Notes: a model not told the origin generated them from the sequence alone. A stretch of DNA of 5,584 bases from Comamonadaceae bacterium (GCA_947461325.1 CANHLD010000121.1:1-5584); one strand, 5' to 3'; positions 1 through 5,584 are shown, numbered from the stretch's first letter. Numbers and translations are program-made.

Positions 1-1
1 C

Positions 2-508
2 GCTTTGGGCTTGCGCGACCGCGCCATGCTGGAGTTGCTTTACGCCAGCGGTTTGCGCGTCAGCGAATTGGTGAACCTGCCCGTGTTGTCCTTGAACATG
101 CGCGAAGGCGTGCTGCGCATCACAGGCAAAGGCGATAAAGAACGCTTGGTGCCTTTCGGCGAAGAAGCAGGCGATTGGATGCAGCGTTATCTGGACTCGG
201 CGCGCAGTGAATTGCTGGCTCACAAAAACAGCCCGGCGGTGTTTGTCACGCAGCGCGGTGTAGCCATGAGTCGCGTCATGTTTTGGATGCTGATCAAAAA
301 ATACGCGTTGTTGGCGGATATCCATGTGCCGTTGTCGCCGCACACTTTACGGCATGCGTTTGCCACACATCTGTTGAATCACGGCGCGGATTTGCGTGCG
401 GTGCAAATGCTGCTCGGTCACGCGGATATATCCACCACCACGATTTACACCCATGTGGCGAGAGAACGGTTAAAGCAGTTGCATGCGCAGCATCATCCCA
501 GAGGTTAA
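2..508 (+). CDS. xerD: Tyrosine recombinase XerD, 3' part (5' end outside window)
   Basis: This is the catalytic domain of the site-specific tyrosine recombinase that, with XerC, resolves chromosome dimers at dif, activated by FtsK at the septum. The frame is open to the left edge; about 130 N-terminal residues, including the core-binding SAM-like domain, are missing by comparison with the ~298-residue E. coli protein. Counting from the TTG codon at position 5, the full catalytic set is visible: Arg18 in ASGLRVSEL, Lys42 in GKGDKER, His113 and Arg116 in HTLRHAFATHLL, His139 in LLGHADIST, and the nucleophile Tyr148 in TIYTHV. The C-terminal tail RLKQLHAQHHPRG matches XerD rather than XerC, so I call XerD and not a phage or integron integrase. 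It converges on the DUF455 gene with a 31-bp gap. Nothing suggests damage; the truncation is only the window edge. Confidence 0.95.
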   Translation, partial: ALGLRDRAMLELLYASGLRVSELVNLPVLSLNMREGVLRITGKGDKERLVPFGEEAGDWMQRYLDSARSELLAHKNSPAVFVTQRGVAMSRVMFWMLIKKYALLADIHVPLSPHTLRHAFATHLLNHGADLRAVQMLLGHADISTTTIYTHVARERLKQLHAQHHPRG

Positions 509-539
509 TTCCATTCAGCTTTCCTTGATTTCGCTTGCA

Positions 540-1349
540 TCACACCAAACGCTGGGACAACAACCAATCGATTTCTTCCTGCGTGAACCCAGCTTGCAAA
601 CGCGCTTCGTTATTGAAAGGCGGTTTCAGTCGCGGTGCGGCGTGGCGTTGCACCAGCAGCGGGTAATGCGCCAACGGGTCGAGCCCATGTTGATCACAAA
701 GCCAGCGGAACCAGTGGTTGCCAATCGCCACATGACCTATTTCATCGCTCAAAATAATGTCCAATATGGGTTGTAAAGCAAGCGCATGCGGTGAATCGCT
801 TAGGTGCAATTTGGCTTGTATCAAAGGTGTGGCGTCCAAGCCGCGTGCTTCCAAAGTGCGCGGCACCAGCGCCATGCGGGCAATCACGTCGTCAGCGGTT
901 TTCTCGCACATTTGCCACAAACCGTCGTGCGCCGCGAAATCGCCGTAGCTGTGACCCATGTCACGCAGCAAGCCGCACAGCAATTCAAAGTGCGTCGATT
1001 CTTCATACGCCACTTTTAACCAGTCGCGGTAATACGCCTCGGGCAAACCGGCAAAGCGCCAGATCGCGTCCAGCGCTAGGTGAATGGCGTTGTATTCAAT
1101 ATGGCAAATCGAGTGCACCAACCCCGCCAAACCTTGTGGTGTATGCACCGAGCGCGAAGGCACATGCTGCGGCGGTTTGAGCTCAGGTCTGGCGGGGCGG
1201 CCGGGCAGTGGCACATCGGGTACTTGCAACACGGCCTGCGTATTCAGCGTCAAGCGTTCGTGCTGATGCCAAAGCGCATGCACCGCCTGCACTTGGGTGT
1301 GCGGGTCGGCATCGCACAAGACCTTGAGGGTGGCGCTTCGTAATTCCAT
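540..1349 (-). CDS. DUF455 family ferritin-like protein (putative di-iron protein)
   Basis: This is a 269-residue protein of the uncharacterised ferritin-like DUF455 (COG2833) family; its substrate is unknown. The sequence shows a four-helix-bundle metal pattern: Glu85 in HIEYNAIHLALDA, Glu117xxHis120 in EESTHFELL, Glu167 in RTLEARGLD, and Glu203xxHis206 in SDEIGHVAIGNHW. These fit the carboxylate/histidine ligands of ferritin-like di-iron enzymes such as MiaE, but iron binding is inferred. Residues 44-68 are Pro-rich and probably a linker. The reading frame extends upstream to an ATG at 1391, but that would overlap the divergent carbonic anhydrase gene and add an unfamiliar 14-residue leader. 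The ATG at 1349, giving MELRSATLKVLC, matches the usual family N-terminus and is chosen. It is probably cytosolic, with no signal peptide or membrane segment. It is divergent from the carbonic anhydrase-hslO pair and convergent with xerD. Confidence 0.88.
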   Translation of the reverse strand: MELRSATLKVLCDADPHTQVQAVHALWHQHERLTLNTQAVLQVPDVPLPGRPARPELKPPQHVPSRSVHTPQGLAGLVHSICHIEYNAIHLALDAIWRFAGLPEAYYRDWLKVAYEESTHFELLCGLLRDMGHSYGDFAAHDGLWQMCEKTADDVIARMALVPRTLEARGLDATPLIQAKLHLSDSPHALALQPILDIILSDEIGHVAIGNHWFRWLCDQHGLDPLAHYPLLVQRHAAPRLKPPFNNEARLQAGFTQEEIDWLLSQRLV

Positions 1350-1350
1350 C

Positions 1351-1364
1351 CCTACAATTGTAGG
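1351..1364. promoter_or_regulatory. 14-bp perfect palindrome with overlapping divergent -10-like hexamers
   Basis: CCTACAATTGTAGG is identical to its reverse complement and lies in the 34-bp gap between the DUF455 gene (-) and the carbonic anhydrase gene (+). It contains TACAAT on the plus strand (1353-1358) and TACAAT on the minus strand (1362-1357), each one base from the sigma-70 -10 consensus TATAAT. On the plus strand, transcription would begin near 1365, giving a ~19-nt leader that includes the AGGAAG ribosome binding site. On the minus strand, transcription would begin at about the DUF455 ATG. No good -35 box sits 16-18 bp upstream on the plus strand. On the minus strand ATGAGT (1385-1380), 17 bp away, matches the consensus at only three of six positions. 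It could be a shared divergent promoter, a repressor operator, or both; promoter function is inferred. Confidence 0.5.
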
Positions 1365-1371
1365 AACACAC

Positions 1372-1377
1372 AGGAAG
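1372..1377 (+). promoter_or_regulatory. Ribosome binding site of the carbonic anhydrase gene
   Basis: AGGAAG lies six bases before the ATG at 1384. It fixes the start at MAIYQLDDH rather than the in-frame ATG at 1297, which would lie antisense inside the DUF455 coding region and add residues not seen in this family. Confidence 0.75.
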
Positions 1378-1383
1378 ATACTC

Positions 1384-1908
1384 ATGGCCATTTACCAACT
1401 CGACGATCACACCCCCGATGTTCACGAAAGCACCTGGATAGCCGACAGCGCGCAGGTCATGGGCGCGGTCAGTTTGCATGCCAACACCAGCGTCTGGTTC
1501 AACGCCGTCATCCGCGGCGACACCGAAACCATCACCATCGGCGAGGGCAGCAACATCCAAGACTTGGCTGTGATTCATGCGGATAACGGTTTGCCGGTGG
1601 TGGTCGGCAAACATGTGACAGTCGGACATCAGGTGATGTTGCACGGCTGCACGATTGGCGATGAAAGCCTGATAGGCATTGCCGCCGTGGTGCTCAACGG
1701 TGCTCGCATCGGAAAAAACTGTGTGGTGGGTGCCGGTTCGGTGGTCACTGAGGGTAAAGAATTTCCCGACGGCAGCCTGATCATGGGTACCCCGGCCAAA
1801 GTGGTGAGAGAACTCACCCCCGAGCAAATCGAAGGTTTGCGCATGAGTGCCAAACATTACATGCAGAACTCTCTGCGTTTCAAAAACGGATTGAAAAAAA
1901 TCGCATGA
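1384..1908 (+). CDS. Gamma-class carbonic anhydrase-like hexapeptide-repeat protein
   Basis: This 174-residue left-handed beta-helix protein belongs to the gamma carbonic anhydrase family, in the YrdA/PaaY-like branch, and is probably a cytosolic trimer. Classical members hydrate CO2 to bicarbonate using a metal held by three histidines at subunit interfaces. Those residues are present: His65 in VIHAD, and His82 and His87 in VGHQVMLHGC. So are Arg44 and Asp46 (VIRGD) and Gln59-Asp60 (NIQD), the counterparts of the conserved Arg/Asp and Gln/Asp pairs of the archaeal enzyme Cam. Hexapeptide repeats run over roughly residues 18-145, ending in GTPAKVVREL, followed by a C-terminal helix. The acidic loop carrying the proton-shuttle glutamate of Cam is not evident, so activity is uncertain, as for many short bacterial members. 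The stop codon overlaps the hslO start (ATGA), so the two genes form an operon. Acyltransferases share the fold, but the three-histidine pattern favours this family. Confidence 0.92.
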   Translation: MAIYQLDDHTPDVHESTWIADSAQVMGAVSLHANTSVWFNAVIRGDTETITIGEGSNIQDLAVIHADNGLPVVVGKHVTVGHQVMLHGCTIGDESLIGIAAVVLNGARIGKNCVVGAGSVVTEGKEFPDGSLIMGTPAKVVRELTPEQIEGLRMSAKHYMQNSLRFKNGLKKIA

Positions 1909-2894
1909 GTGAGTTGCACAAATTCATGTTCGAAGGCCTGCCTGTGCGCGGCCTTCTGGTGCGCTTGACCGACAGTTGGCAAGATATCTTGAAACGCCGC
2001 GCCGATAACGGCGAGACCGGACCTTACCCTGAGGCCGTCAGACATTTGTTGGGCGAGATGACAGCAGCTGCGGTGTTGATGCAGGCCAATATCAAATTCG
2101 ATGGTGCTTTGATATTGCAATTGCATGGCGAAGGCCCGCTCAAGCTTGCGGTTGTTGAGGTTCAGTCTGATTTGCGTTTGCGCTCGACCGCCAAAACCAT
2201 AGGCGAGGTGACAGACGGCATGCCGTTTGAAGACATGACCAACCAGAACAACCTGGGTCGCTGTGCTATTACCTTAGACCCTGTAGGCAGGCGTGCGGGT
2301 CAGCAGCCTTACCAAGGCGTGGTGTCCCTGTATGACGACCACAAACAACCTTTGAAGAAATTCAGCGACGTGCTGGCGCACTACATGCTGCAAAGCGAAC
2401 AGCTGGACACCACGCTGGTGCTAGCTGCGAACGACAAAGTGGCCGCCGGTTTGCTGATTCAACGACTGCCCATGGGCGGCATCGCCAATCTTGGTGGCAG
2501 CAAAACCATGGCCGAGGAAGACGCCATCGGCCAAAGCGAAGACTACAACCGTATCGCCATTTTGGCCAATAGTCTGACTTCAGAGGAGCTCTTGCAACTC
2601 ACCCCGGAAAAAGTGTTGCACCGTTTGTTCTGGCAAGAGCAAGTCAGGCATTTCGTCCCTGAACCGGGGCATGATTCACCGCGCTTTGTGTGCTCATGCA
2701 ACCGCGAGCGAGTCAGCAACATGATCCGAAGTTTGGGTCGTGAAGAGGCGGAAAGCATATTGTCCGAGCGTGAATTGATTGAAGTGGGCTGTGATTTTTG
2801 CGGCCAGCAATACCGCTACGACGCGATCGATGCAGCGCAGTTGTTCGTACAAGGGCAACCGCCCTTACCACCCGCTAGTTCAGCCTTGCAATAA
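1905..2894 (+). CDS. hslO: Redox-regulated molecular chaperone Hsp33
   Basis: Hsp33 is a cytosolic holdase that is inactive when reduced, with zinc bound by four cysteines. Oxidation with heat or bleach stress releases zinc, forms disulfides and unfolds the linker so that the protein binds unfolding clients. The 329-residue protein has the N-terminal domain start HKFMFEGLPVRG, the conserved KFDG (64-67), YQGVV (136-140) and SEQLDT (164-169) elements, and the C-terminal zinc switch: Cys263-x-Cys265 in FVCSCNRERV and Cys296-x-x-Cys299 in VGCDFCGQQY. It is longer than the 292-residue E. coli protein. The extra length comes partly from an insert of about 17 residues after LIQRLP (residues ~190-207, rich in Gly, Ala and acidic residues) and a Pro/Ser/Gln tail. 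The start is the ATG overlapping the carbonic anhydrase stop, implying translational coupling. The 3' end overlaps the convergent downstream gene by 15 bp. Confidence 0.97.
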   Translation: MSELHKFMFEGLPVRGLLVRLTDSWQDILKRRADNGETGPYPEAVRHLLGEMTAAAVLMQANIKFDGALILQLHGEGPLKLAVVEVQSDLRLRSTAKTIGEVTDGMPFEDMTNQNNLGRCAITLDPVGRRAGQQPYQGVVSLYDDHKQPLKKFSDVLAHYMLQSEQLDTTLVLAANDKVAAGLLIQRLPMGGIANLGGSKTMAEEDAIGQSEDYNRIAILANSLTSEELLQLTPEKVLHRLFWQEQVRHFVPEPGHDSPRFVCSCNRERVSNMIRSLGREEAESILSERELIEVGCDFCGQQYRYDAIDAAQLFVQGQPPLPPASSALQ

Positions 2895-3314
2895 ACGACC
2901 AAACAGTTTTTGCTCGCAAGTAGGGTCTGCGCAGCATTCGCACAAGCCCTGCCAGCGCCCTTCAATCTCGGGCCGTTTCATGGCCTTTACTTGTCCATTG
3001 ATCAGGGCATAAACCGCTTGTTCAATCACCTTGTCGTTATCGGCGTGCAGGCTTTGGTAATTTCTTTGCAACTCGTGCAATTGATCACGCCATGCGTTTT
3101 GAATCAAGCGTGTTGTCGTGTCGTCAGGGTTATGCCATAACAAATGTCTGCCGTTGGCCGGTGTATCCGCCAGATCCTGAGGCGTCGCAGGACAGAAAAA
3201 ATCAAAAGCCAAAGATTGACCCAGCAAGGTTTCTTGCAATTTGGCGGCCAGCGATTGGCGAGCTCTCACACTGCCCCCGGTCAACACCACGGTTCGCTGC
3301 AAGAAGGCATTCAC
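2880..3314 (-). CDS. Hypothetical protein with C-terminal CxCCx4C motif, downstream of ftsB
   Basis: This is a 144-residue protein I do not recognise with confidence. The N-terminus reads as a beta strand and helix, RTVVLTGGSVRARQSLAAKL (7-26), at the place where a Walker A loop would sit. However, the GK of GxxxxGK[ST] is replaced by Arg19-Gln20, so nucleotide binding is doubtful. The middle is polar and probably helical. The C-terminus carries Cys125, Cys127, Cys128 and Cys133 in LCECCADPTCEQ, a possible metal or redox site, plus a lone Cys41. There is no signal peptide or membrane segment. The GTG start overlaps the ftsB stop (GTGA), there is no other Met codon until residue 112, and no ribosome binding site is obvious, so translation is probably coupled to ftsB. 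One tentative idea is a shortened, degenerate relative of the NadR-like P-loop kinases; this rests only on the N-terminal pattern and general resemblance. It probably is a real gene because of the coupling and tight packing. Confidence 0.7.
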   Translation of the reverse strand: MNAFLQRTVVLTGGSVRARQSLAAKLQETLLGQSLAFDFFCPATPQDLADTPANGRHLLWHNPDDTTTRLIQNAWRDQLHELQRNYQSLHADNDKVIEQAVYALINGQVKAMKRPEIEGRWQGLCECCADPTCEQKLFGRLLQG

Positions 3315-3592
3315 TTGGCGGGTTTGGCCAGTTGTACAAATATCTCGTTGGGCTTGACCATGCCGATTTCAGCGCGGGCTCGTTCTTCCACCATTTCCAG
3401 ACCATCGCGTAAATCGCGCAATTCGGCGCGCAAACGTTCGATGTCACTTTGCGATCTGTCGTTGGATTGCAATTGGTTTTGGTATTGCTGACGCAGTCGC
3501 CATACATCCGGGATGCTGCCGCGCCCGAACCACAATTGCAGTTGCAACATCAGCAGCAGGCTCAGCAAAATCAGCGGAAGGGGACGACGCAT
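3311..3592 (-). CDS. ftsB: Cell division protein FtsB
   Basis: FtsB is a small bitopic inner-membrane protein that joins FtsL and FtsQ in the divisome and helps activate septal peptidoglycan synthesis by FtsWI. The 93-residue product has the family layout: a short cytoplasmic Met-Arg-Arg start, one hydrophobic membrane segment at about residues 5-21 (Leu-rich), the conserved LWFGRGSI at 20-27, a periplasmic coiled coil at about 31-72, and the EERARAEIGMVKPNE block (69-83) that matches the FtsQ-binding end of the E. coli protein. It starts 21 bp after the eno stop with no clear Shine-Dalgarno sequence or terminator in between, so it is probably read from the eno transcript. Its stop overlaps the GTG start of the next gene. 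The eno-ftsB order is common in beta- and gammaproteobacteria. FtsL is the main alternative small coiled-coil divisome protein, but the WFG motif and context favour FtsB. Confidence 0.94.
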   Translation of the reverse strand: MRRPLPLILLSLLLMLQLQLWFGRGSIPDVWRLRQQYQNQLQSNDRSQSDIERLRAELRDLRDGLEMVEERARAEIGMVKPNEIFVQLAKPAK

Positions 3593-3613
3593 AGGTACAA
3601 CTTTTTGTGTGGG

Positions 3614-4900
3614 TCAACCGCGCAGATTGTAGAAAGCGGCGCGGCCCGGATAGGTCGCTATGGTACCCAGATCTTCCTCAATACGCAAAAGTTGATTGTA
3701 TTTAGCAAGACGGTCCGAACGGCTGAGGGAGCCGGTCTTGATTTGACCGGCGTTGGTGCCCACCGCGATATCGGCGATGGTGGTGTCTTCCGTCTCACCT
3801 GAGCGGTGGCTGATGACCGAGGTGTAACCGGCGCGTTTGGCCATTTCAATCGCATCAAAAGTCTCGGTCAGCGTGCCGATTTGGTTGATTTTGATCAGAA
3901 TGGAATTGGCCACGCCTTTGTCTATGCCTTCTTGCAAAATTTTGGTGTTGGTGACGAACAAATCGTCGCCAACCAATTGCACTTTCTTGCCCATGCGCTC
4001 GGTCAGGTGTTTCCAGCCGTCCCAATCGCCTTCGGCCATGCCGTCTTCAATGCTGATGATGGGGTATTTATCAGCCCAGGTCGAGAGCATGTCGGTCCAC
4101 TGCGCTGCATCGAGTTCCAAACCTTCGCCTTTGAGATGGTATTTGCCGTCGCGGTAAAACTCGCTGGCTGCGCAATCCAAACCCAGCATGATTTGCTCAC
4201 CGGCGGTGAAACCGGCTTTGTCAATCGCATCCAAAATCATTTGAATCGCGGCTTCGTGACCGGGCACATTCGGCGCAAAACCGCCTTCGTCACCGACAGC
4301 AATGCTCATGCCTTTGTCGCTCATGATTTTTTTCAAGGCATGAAACACCTCGGCGCCGTAACGGACGGCTTCGCGAAACGTAGGTGCGCCGACCGGGATG
4401 ATCATCAACTCTTGCAAGTCGAGGTTGTTGTTGGCGTGGGCGCCGCCGTTGATCACGTTCATCATGGGCACCGGCATTTGCATGCGGCCCATGCCGCCGA
4501 AATAGCGGTACAAGGGCAAACCGGCTTCTTCGGCAGCGGCGCGTGCCACGGCCATGGAGACCGCCAAAATGGCATTGGCACCGATGCGCGCTTTGTTGTC
4601 GGTGCGGTCTAATTCGATCATCGTGTGGTCTAAAAACGCTTGCTCTGAAGCGTCCAAGCCGATCACCGCTTGTGTGATGTCGTGGTTGATGTTTTCCACC
4701 GCGGTCAGCACACCTTTTCCACCGTAGCGGTTCGGGTCGCCGTCGCGCAATTCAATGGCTTCGCGGCTGCCGGTGGATGCACCCGATGGCACGGCCGCGC
4801 GACCCATGACGCCGCTTTCCAGCAACACATCGCATTCAACGGTCGGGTTGCCCCGGCTGTCCAGAATTTCACGTCCGACGATATCGACAATAGCACTCAT
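3614..4900 (-). CDS. eno: Enolase (phosphopyruvate hydratase)
   Basis: Enolase interconverts 2-phosphoglycerate and phosphoenolpyruvate in glycolysis and gluconeogenesis, as a Mg2+-dependent cytosolic enzyme. The 428-residue product is full length. Visible landmarks are SGASTGSREAIEL (39-51), His155 in GGAHANNN, Glu164 in LQELMIIP, the catalytic acid Glu205 in VGDEGGFAPN, metal ligands Asp242 (GLDCA), Glu285 (SIEDGMAEGDW) and Asp312 (VGDDLF), the catalytic base Lys337 in LIKINQIGTLTET, the SHRSGETEDT loop (364-373), and Lys388 in AGQIKTGSLSRS. The frame continues upstream to an ATG at 4957, but MSAIVDIVGREILDSRGNP from the ATG at 4900 is the standard enolase start, with a purine-rich ribosome binding site before it. 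It lies 57 bp downstream of kdsA and 21 bp upstream of ftsB in one apparent operon. Nothing suggests a lost function. Confidence 0.98.
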   Translation of the reverse strand: MSAIVDIVGREILDSRGNPTVECDVLLESGVMGRAAVPSGASTGSREAIELRDGDPNRYGGKGVLTAVENINHDITQAVIGLDASEQAFLDHTMIELDRTDNKARIGANAILAVSMAVARAAAEEAGLPLYRYFGGMGRMQMPVPMMNVINGGAHANNNLDLQELMIIPVGAPTFREAVRYGAEVFHALKKIMSDKGMSIAVGDEGGFAPNVPGHEAAIQMILDAIDKAGFTAGEQIMLGLDCAASEFYRDGKYHLKGEGLELDAAQWTDMLSTWADKYPIISIEDGMAEGDWDGWKHLTERMGKKVQLVGDDLFVTNTKILQEGIDKGVANSILIKINQIGTLTETFDAIEMAKRAGYTSVISHRSGETEDTTIADIAVGTNAGQIKTGSLSRSDRLAKYNQLLRIEEDLGTIATYPGRAAFYNLRG

Positions 4901-4907
4901 GTTCTGA

Positions 4908-4915
4908 CTCTCTTC
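4908..4915 (-). promoter_or_regulatory. Likely ribosome binding site of eno
   Basis: On the minus strand GAAGAGAG lies seven bases before the eno ATG at 4900. It is a modest purine-rich match to the Shine-Dalgarno consensus and supports this start over the upstream in-frame ATG at 4957. Confidence 0.5.
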
Positions 4916-4957
4916 TAGAAAAAACGCAAACCGCTGCAGCTTGCAAGACACATTCAT

Positions 4958-5584
4958 TCAGGCTGAAAAATCGTTTTCCAGCAAAGGGTGTTTTTTGGTC
5001 ACTGCATCTAACTCGACCAAAGTCTCTAACAAATTCTTCATCTTGCCCAAGGGCACGGCGTTCGGGCCGTCTGACCAGGCTTCATTTGGCTTGGGGTGGG
5101 TTTCCATGAACAAGCCTGCCACGCCTGCAGCCACGCCAGCGCGGGCCAGCACCGGCACCATGTCGCGAGCGCCGCCACTGCTCGTGCCTTGTCCGCCCGG
5201 TTTTTGCACTGAATGCGTCACATCAAACACCACGGGCGCGCCGGTTTTGCGCATCTCGGCCAGACTGCTCATGTCGGCCACCAAATTGTTGTAGCCAAAG
5301 CTGACACCGCGCTCACACGCCAAAAAGTTGTCTTCAAGCAAACCTTTTTCACGCGCGGCAGCACGGGCTTTGTCGATGACATGGGTCATGTCCCAAGGCG
5401 CTAAGAACTGGCCTTTTTTGATGTTCACCGGCTTGCCCGATTGCGCTACAGCACGTATGAAATCGGTTTGCCGACACAAAAACGCCGGTGTTTGCAACAC
5501 ATCGACCACGCTGGCGACTGTAGCTACTTGCGATTCGTCATGCACATCGGTGAGCACCGGCAGGTGTAGCTGGCGGCGCACTTC
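4958..5584 (-). CDS. kdsA: 3-deoxy-8-phosphooctulonate synthase, 3' part (5' end outside window)
   Basis: KdsA condenses phosphoenolpyruvate with arabinose 5-phosphate to make Kdo-8-phosphate, the precursor of the Kdo sugars of the lipopolysaccharide inner core. The frame is open to the right edge; about 80 N-terminal residues are missing relative to the 284-residue E. coli enzyme. The visible TIM-barrel signatures, numbered from the GTG codon at 5581, are LTDVHDES (10-17), Arg37-Gln-Thr-Asp, NIKKGQFLAP (53-62), CERGVSFGYNNLV (89-101), FDVTHSVQ with His123, the SSGGAR loop (134-139), METHP with Glu160, and SDGPNAVPL with Asp171. The Cys or Asn residue that separates metal-dependent from metal-independent enzymes lies in the missing part, so the class cannot be assigned. 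DAHP synthase is the related alternative, but the THSVQ and ETHPKP segments are KdsA type. It is the most upstream visible gene of the kdsA-eno-ftsB cluster. Confidence 0.97.
   Translation of the reverse strand, partial: EVRRQLHLPVLTDVHDESQVATVASVVDVLQTPAFLCRQTDFIRAVAQSGKPVNIKKGQFLAPWDMTHVIDKARAAAREKGLLEDNFLACERGVSFGYNNLVADMSSLAEMRKTGAPVVFDVTHSVQKPGGQGTSSGGARDMVPVLARAGVAAGVAGLFMETHPKPNEAWSDGPNAVPLGKMKNLLETLVELDAVTKKHPLLENDFSA

Noticed and set aside
2..508. Possibility that the left-edge tyrosine recombinase marks an integron, phage or genomic island
   Set aside because: The C-terminal sequence is that of housekeeping XerD, no att site, tRNA or cassette is visible, and the neighbours are ordinary core genes.
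509..539. Search for a bidirectional terminator between convergent xerD and the DUF455 gene
   Set aside because: The 31 bp contain T-rich sequence but no inverted repeat able to form a hairpin.
1350..1391. Upstream extension of the DUF455 gene to an ATG at 1391, adding MAMSIFLCVPTIVG, which looks faintly like a signal peptide
   Set aside because: The extension would cross the divergent promoter/palindrome and overlap the carbonic anhydrase start. The family normally starts with MELR-like sequence at 1349, and the leader lacks a proper charged, hydrophobic and cleavage-site layout.
1183..1857. A 224-codon open frame on the minus strand running antisense to the carbonic anhydrase gene into DUF455
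   Set aside because: It overlaps two confidently identified genes in non-coding frames and shows no family features; it is best explained as a shadow of high-GC coding sequence.
3806..4612. A 268-codon open frame on the plus strand, rich in His, Val and Ala
   Set aside because: It lies wholly antisense to the well-conserved enolase coding region. Its odd composition is what enolase codons give when read on the opposite strand; there is no recognisable domain or ribosome binding site.
4901..4957. Possible terminator or promoter between kdsA and eno (short GCTGCAGC and TTCTAGAA self-complementary sequences near a T-rich stretch)
   Set aside because: The self-complementary stretches are only 8 bp with no loop to form a stable hairpin, and no paired -35/-10 boxes could be made out. 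The genes are better read as one operon.

Overview
The window is ordinary chromosomal housekeeping DNA, most probably from a betaproteobacterium, with Burkholderiales the best guess. The pointers are the kdsA-eno-ftsB gene order, a DUF455 ferritin-like gene divergent from a gamma-class carbonic anhydrase gene followed by hslO, and XerD, FtsB and KdsA sequences of beta/gammaproteobacterial type. KdsA makes a lipopolysaccharide precursor, so the cell is Gram-negative. Genus cannot be resolved by eye. No transposase, integron, phage gene, CRISPR array, rRNA or tRNA is visible. The XerD here is the chromosomal dimer-resolution recombinase, not a mobile-element integrase.

Layout from left to right: the 3' part of xerD (+) runs in from the left edge. 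After a 31-bp gap comes a convergent DUF455 ferritin-like gene (-). This gene is divergent from a two-gene operon (+), a gamma carbonic anhydrase-like hexapeptide protein and the redox chaperone Hsp33 (hslO), joined by an ATGA stop/start overlap. The 34-bp divergent intergenic region holds a perfect 14-bp palindrome, CCTACAATTGTAGG, which places a TACAAT -10-like hexamer on each strand. The rest is a minus-strand operon read right to left: kdsA (its 5' part lies beyond the window), eno, ftsB, and a small cysteine-containing protein of unknown function. That last gene starts with GTG inside the ftsB stop codon, and its 3' end overlaps the 3' end of hslO by 15 bp.

Functionally the minus-strand cluster combines Kdo-8-phosphate synthesis for the outer membrane, glycolysis (enolase) and the divisome (FtsB). 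The plus-strand pair combines a metal-binding carbonic anhydrase-like protein with an oxidative-stress holdase. Coding density is very high. Every intergenic gap is under 60 bp, so there is no gene-free stretch to describe, and no convincing rho-independent terminator was found.

I did not find an undescribed multi-gene system. The items most worth a second look are the symmetric divergent promoter/palindrome, the uncharacterised 144-residue cysteine-motif protein after ftsB, and the DUF455 putative di-iron protein.
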